Positions 1 through 11,113 of a stretch of 64,000 bases of DNA are shown here, one piece after another. The stretch lies in contig BRXU01000007.1 of assembly GCA_030267565.1 (NCBI GenBank), positions 4,154,001-4,218,000 on the forward strand, given 5' to 3'. Positions within the stretch are counted from its first letter, which is position 1, and the number at the start of each line of letters is the position of its first letter. A program made the translations under genes and the position numbers. The DNA is from Pleodorina starrii. Taxonomy: Eukaryota > Chlorophyta > Chlorophyceae > Chlamydomonadales > Volvocaceae. The notes beneath the pieces were generated by a model, which saw nothing but the letters and a program-made list of their open reading frames with translations, searched no databases and was not told where the DNA came from.

Positions 1-3000
1 TGAACACCACCGCATTGCCCGCCCAGCGCTGACGAAGAGCCATGCACAAGTGACCCGACGGCGGCCGAGCAGCCGCCGGCGCCGAGGCCGGGCCGGCTTC
101 GCCTGCGGCGGCCTGCGGCCGCCGCAGCCCCTGCTCCCGCTGCTGCTGCGGCGGGGAGGGCAGCAGCGGCGGCGCCAGCAGCGGCGGCACTGGCTCCATC
201 CCCTCGAAGGCGTGCTCTGCCGACTCCCCCGGCGGCAGCAGTACCGCCAACGGCGCCTGCCGCCCCTTTGGACCTGCCGCCGCCGCTGCTGCCGCTGCCG
301 GCTCCGCCGGCTCCGCCGCCGCAGGCGCACGCGCCCCATCTGCCGGGCCGACCACCGCCGCTGTAGCGCCCCCCTCAGCGGCTGTAGCAGGAGGCCAAGC
401 CGCCGCGAGGGCGAGCTTCTGCTGCTGCAGCTTCTGCTGGTGGTCTTGCTCCTCGCCGGCGCCCTGTTGTTGCGGTGGTGCGGCTTCTGGCGGTGGGGTC
501 GTGGCGGACGCGGGGACTCGGGCGCCGGGCTGGAGGGCCGTCTGCACGTCTTGGAATGTGTGGCGCAGCGCCTGCACGCCCGCCGCGTCAGCCACCAGGG
601 CCAGTACCCCCTGTGGATGTGGAAGTGGACGAACCGAAGGAGGGCGATAGCCGCAGGGCGGGGCGGGGATGGGCGAGGACAGGAGGCTTGCGGTGCCTGC
701 GGGCGGCCTTGAGAAGCGCACACACATCGTCGGCGCTCCAGGCACATGCGCAGATGCCCACACCCCAGAGCCCTCCGCACACATGACAGTTGGCGGTTAG
801 CGGTTGGCAGTCGCGGAACAGCAGCAGCAGCAGACAGGGTTAAGGCGACAGACTGCGAGCCGCGACCGCCGGGCACTGGGTCCTCGGAACCAAGACCTCA
901 CACTCACGCGCACAAACGGGTCCCCGGCGCGACCGCACCACCATCCGCCACCAGAAGCTGGAAATCCAACCGAAACCCGGCACGGTACGACAATGTACGA
1001 CACGGTACGGCACTCACCCCCGCCACGTTGGGCCTCGTCAGGTGGTTGAGCCACGTCAACACCGGCACACCAGTGAGGAACTCGCCCGCACTGCCGTACG
1101 ACGCATCTGCGGTGGCGGCGGCGCCGCCGCCAGTCGACGTCCCGGCGCCCCCATCCGCTCCAGACCCCGCACCAGTGCCAGCGCCCGGCGCCGCCGGAGC
1201 ACTGGGCCCGGCAGCACCGAGGTCCGCGCCGGCGACCGCAGCGCTGCCACCTTCAACGTCGGCCGCCGAGGCGAGCTGTCGGTCCCGCGGGTGTGTCGAA
1301 GGAGACGGGTGCTCATCCCGCCCCGGACCGAGATGAAGCGGCGCCGGTTCGCCGTTGCCACGGCCGCGCGGCTCGCGCCCAGGGCCCGCCGCAACGCTGC
1401 CGGAAGTACCGGCGGCGGCAGCGGCGGCGCGGCCGCCTCCGCTGGAGGGCCCCGGCCCGGCGGCGCCGCCGCCGCCTTCCGCATCGGCGCCGCCGTACGG
1501 ATGTACTGCAGCGGCCATCTCATCGTCCTCGTCGCTGGACGCCTGGCGGGCAGTCGCCGTGTATGAGTACGGCTGGCCCTCGATGCCGTACAGAAAGTCC
1601 AACTCGTTCTCCCAATCTTCCGTGTCGGTGTCGAGGCCGGGCAGGCCCCCGTCCATCCCTTCGCCGCCGGCACCTCCGTCGCCGTCGCCTCCATCGCCTC
1701 CATCGCTGTCGCTGCTGGCGCTGCTGCTGCTGTGGAGGGTCTCGCTGCTGCTCCCGTCCTCCTCCCCCTGCAAGTCCTCGCCCTCTCCGCCCTGCTCCTC
1801 AGCACCCTCGCCCACGCCCTCGCCGCCGCCATTGCCACCGCCCTCTCCGTCGCTCCAATCGAGGCTGGCAAAAAGGCCGCCGCCATCGTCGTCCCTGCCG
1901 GCGGCGCCGTCACCATCGCCATCGTCGCTGCCGCTGCCGGAGTGGTCGCTGGCGTCCATGGCAGCGGCGGCGGCGCCGTCGCCGCCGCCGGCGGCGCCCT
2001 CCGGGCCGCCATCAAGAACCGGATCCTGCTCGTCCAGCGGCGGCGGCGGCGGCGGCGGCAGCACCGGCGGCAGCGCCATGCCCTGGTCAGCCTCGTCGCC
2101 GAGGCCGTCGTGCGGAAAGAACCTGTACGACATGAGCAGTACAGTGCAGTACAGTGGAACGGCAGGGTCGGGCGTAACTGTACGGGTCCGTGTAGGCGGA
2201 AGCCTCAAGCCCGTCTCCACTGCTGGGGAGGCTGGTGCAACTATTGCCGTAAAGCACCGCTGTGGGTAGCCGAAGAAGAATAAACCATGCGACCCATGCG
2301 GCCCATGCGCACGCCCAGCATGTGTGGATGATTCCTAACCTGTTTGAAGGCCCATCAGTCGGGGACTGGCGGCTGCTCCCCGTTCCTCCCCGTTCCCCTC
2401 GTGGCCAAAAATGCCTGTCCCAGATGACCCACCCACCCACCTGAACCACACCACCGGCCAAAAGATGCCTTCACCGCCCTCCGACGCCGCCGGCCCCGGC
2501 GCCGGTCCCCCGCAGCCCGCACCCTCTCCCTCTCCGCTGCCGGCCGCCGCCGCACACGACCCGGAAGGCCCCGGATGCACAGCCGAGGGCGGCAGCGGTG
2601 GCGGCGCCGCCAGCCCTGCCAGCTGCTGGCCCAGCGACGCCGGCGGCGGCGGCCTCTCAAACTCCACCCACTCGCCCGCGCCAGGGCAGCTCCCCCGCGC
2701 CGCTACCGGCGGCAGCAGCCCCGCCGCCGCCGCCGCCTCCACCGCCGCCAGGCTCGTCAGGTCCGACAGCGCCTGCACGTACGGCTGCCGTACCATCTCC
2801 TCGAACTCCCGCCGAGCGAGCTCCTTCTCCGCGGCCTCGTGCTCATTCAGCTCCCTGCACGCCTGCTTCATCCGCCGGTTCCGCACCTGTTCCGCATCGG
2901 CTTCGCTCTCAGCCGCGCCGCCGCCGCCGCCGTCGCCTCCGGGCATCATCATCTGCCCGAGTGCCGCGGTGGCGGCGGCGATGCCGGCGCGAACCCGCTG

Positions 3001-5789
3001 CAGCCCGGCCGCCGGGCTCCGCTGCGCCAGGAACACCGCCCCGCACGCCACCGGACACGTGAACTCCCCGGTGCGGGACACGGTGATGCCGTCGATGACC
3101 GCTGCAATGACCCATGGGTCAGTCCGGGAAAAACAGCGGGGCGTTGTGTCGGTGCGTTGGCATGTTTGTGGCCGACCCAAAACGATGTCGCGGGCCAGCA
3201 AGCGTCGTTTGGCTCGTTGATGGAAAAAAGGCTAAGGCGGCTTGGGAGGTGTTCCAGCGGACAGACAGGCGGACAACGCGCCGGCTGCCGATGGGGTCGG
3301 GGGCGCCAAACTGCCGATGGCCCGGCGATGACCCATGGGTCGGACCCTAGCGCATTCCCACTCCGCGATTTCAGAGAGCGCACGCCAATCCTTCCACCCA
3401 CCCAGCCAGCCAGCCAACCAAATTTGCACATCCGTACCTGCGGTGTGACTCAGGGCGGCGCTACGCAGGAACTCCGGCGCCGAGCGCGTCCACACCTGCA
3501 GCCCGCCCCCCTCCCCCTCCCCCTCCCCCTGCCCCTCGTCTCCCGGCTCCAGGGCGCCGGCCAGCCCCACCAGGCCCCGGTTGCCGCTGACGCTGCGCTT
3601 GAGCACAATGTCCTGGAGCAACGCCGCCAGGCGCGGCGGCAGCGGCTGCGGCTGGCGCGGAGGCCGCCGAGGATGGAGCCGCTCGCCCTCCGGCTTCCGC
3701 AACGCCGCGCTCGGCGCCGCCAGCTGCCCGAATTGACCCGGCTGCCGCCCCTGCTGATCCGGCAGCGTCAGCTGCTGCTGCTGCCGCTGCTGCGGCGACG
3801 CGCTTTGAGCAGGCACCGGCAGCCCGCCGCCTGCTCCTACGCCGTCCGGCGCCTGCGCAGCGCCCTCATGCGCGGGCGGCTCCGCCAGCGCCGCCGGGGG
3901 GGCCAGCCCCAGGCTCTGCAGCGCCTCACTGCGCGCATCCGGCGGCAGAAGCTGCAGCATCAGCTGCATCTCCAGCCCCATTGCCGCCCCGCCGGCGGCG
4001 TCTCCGGCTCCGGCTCCTGCGGGACCCACCTGCAACTGCTGCTGCTGCAGCTGTGGGTTTCGGAGCCCCATGTAATTGAGCGCCAGCTGCCAGACGAGGC
4101 GCTCCAGGCCGTGAGTGCTCCAATGGGACAGAGATCGGCGCATGGCGGCACGCAGGCGGGCGCACTGACCCCAGCCGGCCTGTTGGGAAGGGCGCGTGGG
4201 CGGGTGGGTCGGGAAAAGGGGAGGGAGGGAGGGAGGGAGGCATTTCAATTTTACGACGTCTTGGTTGTTTTGTTTAATCAGGCATCCCCCAGCAGACCCG
4301 GCCTGCTGGAATGGAATGGTCAGAAGGACGAACTGCAGCGAAGGAAAGGAGGCGGGACGTTGGGGTAGGTGCGTGGGTCGGTGGGTGGGGTGGAAGGGTC
4401 GAGGGAGGTCGAGGGCGCGCGGTAGCAGTATCGGAAGTGGTATGCGAGCAAGGGCGGAGGGCGGAGCGACGCCTGCGATGCATGGATTGTTGACGGATGA
4501 CACGACCACGCACATGTCGGTTGTCAGTTGTCGGTTGTTGGATGGCACGTACCTGTGCGGCCTGGGAGTTGGTGGCGGCGGCGGCTGAGAGGTGTCGGCG
4601 CAGGATGCGGGAGGGCACGCGGCCCAGGAACAGCAGCCAGCCCACCTCGGAGGCGACGGAGATGAGTTGCTGCCGGTGTGCGTTGGTGAAGGGGTCTTCA
4701 GGTCGGACAGCCTGCGGTGGAGGGAGGGAGGGAGGAAGCGGCGGTGTAAGGGGACAGGGGCGAGGTGGCAAGTGGTCGTGTCAGGGTGGCGAAATGGTAG
4801 CGAGCTGGTGGTCGGGCAGCCACCCGAAGGCTCGGCGGGGACGGCGAAGGGCGGGGGACAGTGGGCAGAGTAGTCATGCCGGTATCGCAGGGGCTGGGGC
4901 AGGTGCGGGGACAGGGACAGGTGCCGGGCGATCCCCACCCACCTTGAGAAGGGCGATGCAGTGCACGTTGCTGCCGGCGCGGCTGCAGTAGATGGCCCAG
5001 CCGTTGGGCTGGAAGACGTTGCCGGCCTGCGGGAGGCAACGAGGGGGAGGGCACGGATCGCTACCGGACATTAGGCTTTCTACGTGCTCTTCGCAATATG
5101 ACCCCGTCCAGACCCCTTTCATCTTACACGGTATCACGCACATCAAGCCATGCAGGACAGGATGCGGAAAGCAGGAGGAGGCGATTGGCGACGGAAATTG
5201 GGGCAATGGGGACGACATCGCACGTCGGTCCTACCGGCCATGGACAGGGGTTCCGGCCCTTGCCGTACAATCCCGTACCGGTAGCCGTGCGTGGAAACGC
5301 AACGCCAATCGATGGGTAACGGTTGGCGCTCCCCTGCCATGGATCAACCCGAACAACACACCGGCGAGTCCCTTCATGATGTCAAATAGCCCGACCTACC
5401 CAGAAGGCCGGGTCGTCCATGTCCATGCCACCATCCGTGTACAGGCCCTCGAACTGCACCGCCCCCGCTGCCAGCGGTCCGCAAGAGCCGCCCCTGCTGC
5501 CGCCGGCAGCTGCGCCGGCGGTGGCTTGGCAGGCGCCGTACAGTGTGCGGAACAGGGTGACGAGCGGCGCGTTGTCCGGGGCCTGGACGTTCAGGCCGAA
5601 ATGGCGAGCCAGCAGCGGGGCCCACATCGCGTTGTCTCGCGCCACGCCGCGGGCGTAGCGGCAGGTGCACGCCAGGGCCGCCACTTCACGAGGCTCCAGG
5701 AGGGCGACGACGGCGGCAAAGGTGTCCCGCTCGAGGATGGCCCAGCCGGTGGCGGTGCCGGTGCCGGCGGCGCCATCGTCGCCAGACAT
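1..5789 (-). CDS. F-box domain protein, 3' end beyond the window
   Basis: Seven exons are visible on the minus strand: 5789-5400, 5026-4943, 4711-4553, 4179-3438, 3101-2441, 2122-1018 and 610 to the window edge, still open. All junctions have GT-AG ends and matching phase. The start is the ATG at 5789; an in-frame ATG at 5834 is an alternative. Residues about 20-62 look like an F-box (LEPREVAALACTCRYAR, then MWAPLLARHFGLNV), so an SCF ubiquitin-ligase adaptor role is inferred. Exons 2-4 hold conserved-looking segments (GWAIYCSRAGSNVHCIALLK; DPFTNAHRQQLISVASEVGW) with no family I can name. The rest, over 700 residues, is low-complexity Ala/Gly/Gln/acidic sequence, apart from a possible Cys motif (TCPVACGAVF) at the start of exon 5. 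The exon 4 acceptor could instead be 15 nt further in. The last visible residues (LRQRWAGNAVVF) again look like a folded domain that continues off the edge. Confidence 0.7.
3109..3120. repeat. Dispersed palindrome, copy 1 (GACCCATGGGTC)
   Basis: Perfect 12-bp palindrome, extended to 14 bp by flanking T/A. It lies in intron 4 of the F-box gene, four bases from the acceptor CAG, inside what should be the pyrimidine tract. Confidence 0.85.
3330..3341. repeat. Dispersed palindrome, copy 2 (GACCCATGGGTC)
   Basis: Second identical copy in the same 336-bp intron of the F-box gene, 221 bp from copy 1. Confidence 0.85.
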
Positions 5790-6595
5790 TGTCTGACTGC
5801 TGCGCAGCCGGCGGTGCTCAGTGGCGCCCGGCATGAACTGCGCTGTGGTCAGGCGCTCCGCAGATCAGCGTGCAGCCACTGGCTGTTTGTGGCCGCGGCG
5901 AAAGGGGAAAAATTCAAATTACGCGGTGGCGACGCAGCATTGTGCTCTCGGTGCTCTCGGGGCAAGAATCCAGTTCGACGATCGTTTCGTGATCAATCAC
6001 CTGGATAGCCAGCACACAGGAGGCGAAGCGATTAACAGCAGCCGAGCCGGCTCCAACCAGAAAGGTGGTGCCCTCAGAGCGGCGTCGTCTTTACAACGCG
6101 GATGATATGTTTGATGGATAGTACTAGATCTATGTATTAAAAAGCCTGTGATGTCACGACACAACTGTCTGGAAATTCCGAACTAGCACGCTTCATAGAG
6201 CTAAGTCCCGAGACTGCAAGTGGTACTGCTATCAATTAGACATACCACTGATGGCCAATGAGACGAAGAGAAGAGTGCTATTGTCGCCATCAGCTGCCGG
6301 TACCATTAGAGCTCCTCATCCAGTCCTCGTGTCCTCCTGCCTTGTCGGGGTACGGCACATTGTACAGCGAACAAACGGTCCTTGAGTCAGCAGAAGAGTG
6401 AAGACCATTCCATTACTATACATTACATACTCCTTCGTAGTTCTTCCAAGGTGCCTATCTGTCACATCTCTTACGCTGTAAAGCAAGGGCTTCCATTGAC
6501 GCACCGCACTTGGAAAACGAAGTCTCTCGTTGCGACCTTGTTCTATCAGCCTTGACAGGCGCGCTCCCCGCTGGAGGGGCCCGGCTGGCCCTAAA
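5790..6595. promoter_or_regulatory. Divergent intergenic region between the F-box gene and XCT
   Basis: About 800 bp separate two head-to-head start codons. The middle part (about 6100-6480) is clearly richer in A and T than the flanking exons. It should carry both promoters and 5' UTRs. I see no TATA box or named element I would defend. Confidence 0.5.
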
Positions 6596-9500
6596 ATGTT
6601 CAACAACGGCTATGTGGGAACGGGCGAAGATGTGCAGCGCATCCGTCGCATGGAGAAGCAGCGCGAGGAGCAACGGAAGAAATTCGAACAAATGCAAAAG
6701 CAGACGAAGGACCAGGCTGACGCCGCTGGGCTGAGGCAGTTCGGCGCGTCCACCGAGGAGGTGCGCGAGGCGGGGGTCGAAGGCCGAGGGTGTTGGGTCG
6801 GTGCGACTGCGGGGGACACCCTGCATTTTCGCATGGAGGCTCGAAAAAGCTTGCTGAAAAGGAAGAAATTCTGCTTGCCGGCGGGGAGGGCAGCAGGGTA
6901 CAAAGCCGGGTTCACCAGTCCGTGTAGCCTGGCGCTGGGCCACTGGCTCATAACCCCACCTCCCACCACCACAAACCCCAACAGGATGCAGTGACGTGCC
7001 CCTGAGCACCACTACCCACCACCACATACACTTCTTTTCGGCCGTTACCCACCACCAGCAAACGCGAACCGCCTGCGGCTGCATCCTACCTACACGGCCA
7101 CCAGCATCCCACCCCCCGTCCCGGCGTGGCTTGACCTCCTCACTTCCCTGTCGTGGTCCCGGTCGCGGTCGCGTAACAGGCGCTGGAGCACGCCTTCAAG
7201 AACGAAACCGTGGGCCTAGTCACCAAGGCGGAGTTCATCCAGAAGCGGACAACTCTACAGGAGCGGTGCGAGGGGTGTGGGGATGGGGCTGAAGAGGAAT
7301 TAGGCGACGGGAATCAGTAACGCAGCTCTAGTCGGTAGCTGAGAGCAATGAGGGGGCGCTTCGCTCACCACGCGCCTTCAGCTGCTCTGTCAGCCAGTCT
7401 TCTGAAACACCACCCCCCTTTTCCTCGTGCACACACGTTCACCTACACGCGCGCACGCACATGTGCCCACGCACACGCCCACACACACCGCCCACATTGT
7501 GTCCCCGCGCAGTCTGGAGGAGGAGCACCGGCGCAAGGCCGAGGCGGATGAGGACGCGGCCAGCCGGGAGCGGGAGAAGCGCAAGCGGGAGAAGGAGGCG
7601 CGCAAACCCAAACTCAGCTTCCTGGTCGAGGAAGACGGCGGGGAGGAGGCGGAGGGCGAGGGCGAGGAGGCGGGGCGGCGCTCCGCGCCGCCGCCCGCAG
7701 CCTCCAAGTTCCTGCCCGCCTGGGCGCGGGCGGCTGCGCCGGCTGCGCCGGCGCCGGCCGAGCCGGCCGCCGCCGCGGCGGCGGCTGCGCCGGCGCCCGC
7801 GGGCGCGAGCGAGGCGGTCGAGGGGCGCGCGGGGAGCGAGGAGCCGGCGGGCAGCAGCGGCAACGGCAACGGCAGTGGGAATGGCAGCGATGGGGAGGCG
7901 CGGGCGCTGGCGGCGTCCAAGCGGCGAAAGTTTGGAAAGTTCGGGAAGGACCCCACCGTGGCGACAGACTTCCTGCCCGACAAGTGGGTCGGGGCGGCGG
8001 CCTGCTGGCTGCTGGGCTGCTGGGCTGATCGCTGCTGGGTGTCAGGTGTCAGGTGTCGGTCTGCCCTGGGGGCACTGGGCGTGTGGGTGGGCGTCCGTCC
8101 TAGTTAGTGGGGGCTGCGTTGCGTGCCCGCAGCTGTTTGGCGCACCCGGGTGCACCCGACAACAAATCGACTACAGTACTGTACTGTGCCGTAACCATCG
8201 GACCCACCGGCTGGCCGGCGAGCTGGCTGCTGCTGCCGCTGTGGCTGCCGCTGCGGCTGCTGCCGTCCGTCCTCTCCGTTGCGCCGCTGCAGTCGCGCCT
8301 GTACCGGTACGTTTCCCCAACCCCGCCCCTCGAACCTGGCACCGGCAGGGACCGTGAGCGGTTGGAGGCGGAGATGCGGGCTGCGCTGCGGAAGGAGTGG
8401 CAGCTGGCGCAGGATGCGATCAAGGCGGAGCCGCTCACCATCACCTACTCCTACTGGAACGGCACGGGTCACCGGTGAGTGGCTGAGGGAGCCACTCGGC
8501 TGGCGGGGGGAGACGGGCGGGGCAGGGCAGAGCAGCCGGAGGCCGCTGCACCTGCTGCACCTCCCGCTCTACCCCATCTGGACCCACCCCCGACGCAACC
8601 CCCATCCCGAACTGTCCTTCTCTGCCCCCCTATCTGCCCCGCCCCCCGACCCCACCCAGTCGCAACATCACCATCAAGAAGGGCGACTCCATCGGCCTCT
8701 TCCTGAAGGCCGTCCGCGAACAACTGGCGCCCGAGTTCCGGGAGCTGCGCCACGTGGGCATGGACAACCTCATGTACATCAAGGTAGTACTACAACACGG
8801 TAGTACGGCACACGAGTACGGCTGTACGGCACTGTGCAGTACGGCAACTGCCTGCGAAAGCCGACGCGACTCTCGATTGCCGTCAGGAGACAGGGTGTTC
8901 GGGTGGCGCCACGGATACTCGACAGGACGATTCTGTGCGTGGCTTGCCCCGCTGTCCCCATGCCCGCTGCCCCTCGCCTCGCCTCACCGGAAGCTGAAGC
9001 TGATCCCCCCGTGCCGCTACCCTGCCCCCGCCCCTCGGCCCCTCCTCACCCGCCCTGTGTGCCGGTCCCGCCACCCCCCCCCAGGAAGATCTCATCATGC
9101 CGCACCACCACACCTTTTACGACCTGATCATCAATAAGGCCCGCGGCAAGTCGGGTCCGCTGTTCGACTTCAGCGTGCGGGAGGACATCCGCGTCACCAA
9201 CGATGCCACACAGGAGAAGCAGGACTCGCACGCGGGCAAGGTGGGAGGCGGGAGGCGGGGCGGTTCCCCTCTCAATACCCCCCACAGACACGCACACCCC
9301 ACGGGTTCTTACTGTTCGCATTGGGTCACTTTTACCATCCCCCCCGCCGCACTGTACGACGGCTTCTTCCAGGTGGTGGAACGGCACTGGTACGACAAGA
9401 ACAAACACATCTTCCCCGCCAGCCGCTGGGAGGTGAGGGAGGTGCAACACGCGGGGTGCGCGGGGGGCTTCGGACTACGGGGGGTACTAAGAAAAGATAT

Positions 9501-9854
9501 CTCAGCGAAAGGATGCATAGATGGATGGATGGATGGGGGGGTGTGGTCGGGCCTGGGGAGGTGCGTGGTGGGTATCGGCTGAAAACGAACGGAGCATCAC
9601 GTCGCGTCGAAAAGGGAGGACGTTGGGGGGGTGATGGCGGGGGCCGATCTGCGGGTTGGGAATCTCGCCACCCTGCAAACCCTGTAGACACCCGCCCGCC
9701 CTCCCGCCCGTCCGGTCGGTCGGTCCTGCTACGGTATCTCCCTCGAGAGGCCCAGCCCGCGAGCTTCCCCCCTCCCCCGCACCTTGATCTGTGGTCCCGA
9801 ATCCAGATCTACGATCCGGAGAAGAAGTACGGCGAGTACACCATCTTCGGCTAG
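6596..9854 (+). CDS. XCT: XAP5 / XCT (XAP5 CIRCADIAN TIMEKEEPER, FAM50 family)
   Basis: Eight exons: 6596-6760, 7180-7265, 7513-7983, 8349-8474, 8660-8783, 9085-9240, 9373-9432 and 9807-9854, giving 411 residues with every phase matching. The N terminus ([19 protein letters not shown]) and the C-terminal XAP5 domain ([60 protein letters not shown], ending in [12 protein letters not shown]) are strongly family-specific. In plants XCT is a nuclear protein affecting circadian period, small-RNA production and splicing; animal FAM50A is spliceosome-linked. An acidic/basic coiled stretch followed by an Ala/Gly/Ser-rich linker (about residues 125-240) separates the two conserved parts and is the main alga-specific addition. 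The start was chosen because the family signature begins two residues after this Met. Confidence 0.95.
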
Positions 9855-10020
9855 GCGCCAGCCTGATGGACAGCAGGCGTGCAGGAGGGCCCCACGCCCG
9901 ACGGCCGGAGCCGCCCGCCCGCCCGATTCCCCTCCGCGCTGTCCGGCGCGGTGCGGTGCAGCCCCGGACGCTTCAACCAGGACACGTTACTCTCTTGACA
10001 CACCAGGCGTGCGCGCTGTG

Positions 10021-10079
10021 TATATACCTACCTACCTACACACCTACCTACCTACTCACCTACCTACCTACTCACCTGA
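10021..10079. repeat. CCTA-type microsatellite
   Basis: Imperfect tandem TACC/CTAC tetranucleotides interrupted by TCACC, in the XCT 3' UTR. Confidence 0.85.
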
Positions 10080-10420
10080 TCCGGAGACCGCCTGGACCGG
10101 CTCTGTCGCTGCTTTGCGGTTGCGGGCGGGGGAATGAGTTGTTGACGGGTCGGCCTACCCGGGTGGCAGCTGAGGGCGGAGGCCCGGGCGGACAGCGGCA
10201 ACAGCTCGTGCTCCTCCGCCGTGCTCCTAAAGGAGTTCCCCCCGAAGGACCATCGCACCGCCGTACCTCCGTACCTTGGGACGAAGGCCACGGACGACTT
10301 GGGCGGCAGGGCCACGGCGCGGCAGTTTTGTTTCGACTACGCGTCACGCTGACTTTGCTGATGACTTTGCAACCCCCCACACAGTGGATGCATCACTTTT
10401 CATTCGTGAGGATTACCAAC

Positions 10421-10425
10421 TGTAA
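10421..10425 (+). terminator. Polyadenylation signal TGTAA for XCT
   Basis: TGTAA, the usual chlorophycean polyadenylation signal, about 570 nt after the XCT stop codon. Confidence 0.5.
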
Positions 10426-11113
10426 CAATGGTCGTTATTGGTGCCGTGTACCGTATCCTTTTGTGTACGGAATGCCCCTGCTGTCATACGCGTGCGTGCA
10501 TGTGTGGGGGTTGCGCTCCCTTGGCGCCTGCGTCGCACCGACCGGCGCACCGTCCGGCTCCGTTCCTTCGCTGCGATCAGGTTATCTTCTTTCTCACCAC
10601 CGTCCGGCTGTGCCACGTCTGCTCTCCGTCTCCTCTCTGCACCCATGGGACTCTGCTGCCACTGGCCCTCCCTCCTGTGCCCCCGTCGCCCCTCCCCAGC
10701 TGCATTTATGCCCACCCGCCCTGCCGCTCTCGCTCCCGCCTCTCCTGCGCTCCAATGCTGCCGCCTACCCTCTACTCTCCATGCGGCCCAACCCCAACCC
10801 AACCGAAAAACGCAGTTCTTTCCCCCACCCCGCCCACGAGGTCACGACTCTCGCCTTGCCATCCTGCACCTCGCATCTCCACACTCGCACACTCTGCACG
10901 TAAGCGATACACGCATATGCACACCACCACCACCACTCGGCGCTCCCATTCCCATTCCCCCCACGGTCCGGTCCAGAGGCCGCGCCCCAAGGCTGCCCCG
11001 ATGAGCTGCCCAAAAGGGCTGCTGCTGTACTCGGGACGGACCCTCCGCCCGCCTCCGCTGACGGCGCCACCGCCGCTGCCGCTGCCACCGCCGCGCGAGG
11101 CGGCAGCGGCTCC

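Larger units (their letters stand above)
9855..11113. other. Convergent 3' region between XCT and the unknown minus-strand gene
   Basis: No gene seen. The left part is the XCT 3' UTR up to a TGTAA signal near 10421. The right part lies downstream of the stop codon at 11114-11116 of the minus-strand gene. No TGTAA was found for that gene, so its 3' end is undefined. Confidence 0.5.

Noticed and set aside
1293..2283. Long Arg/Pro/Ala-rich plus-strand ORFs opposite the F-box gene
   Set aside because: They are antisense shadows of a GC-rich exon on the minus strand.
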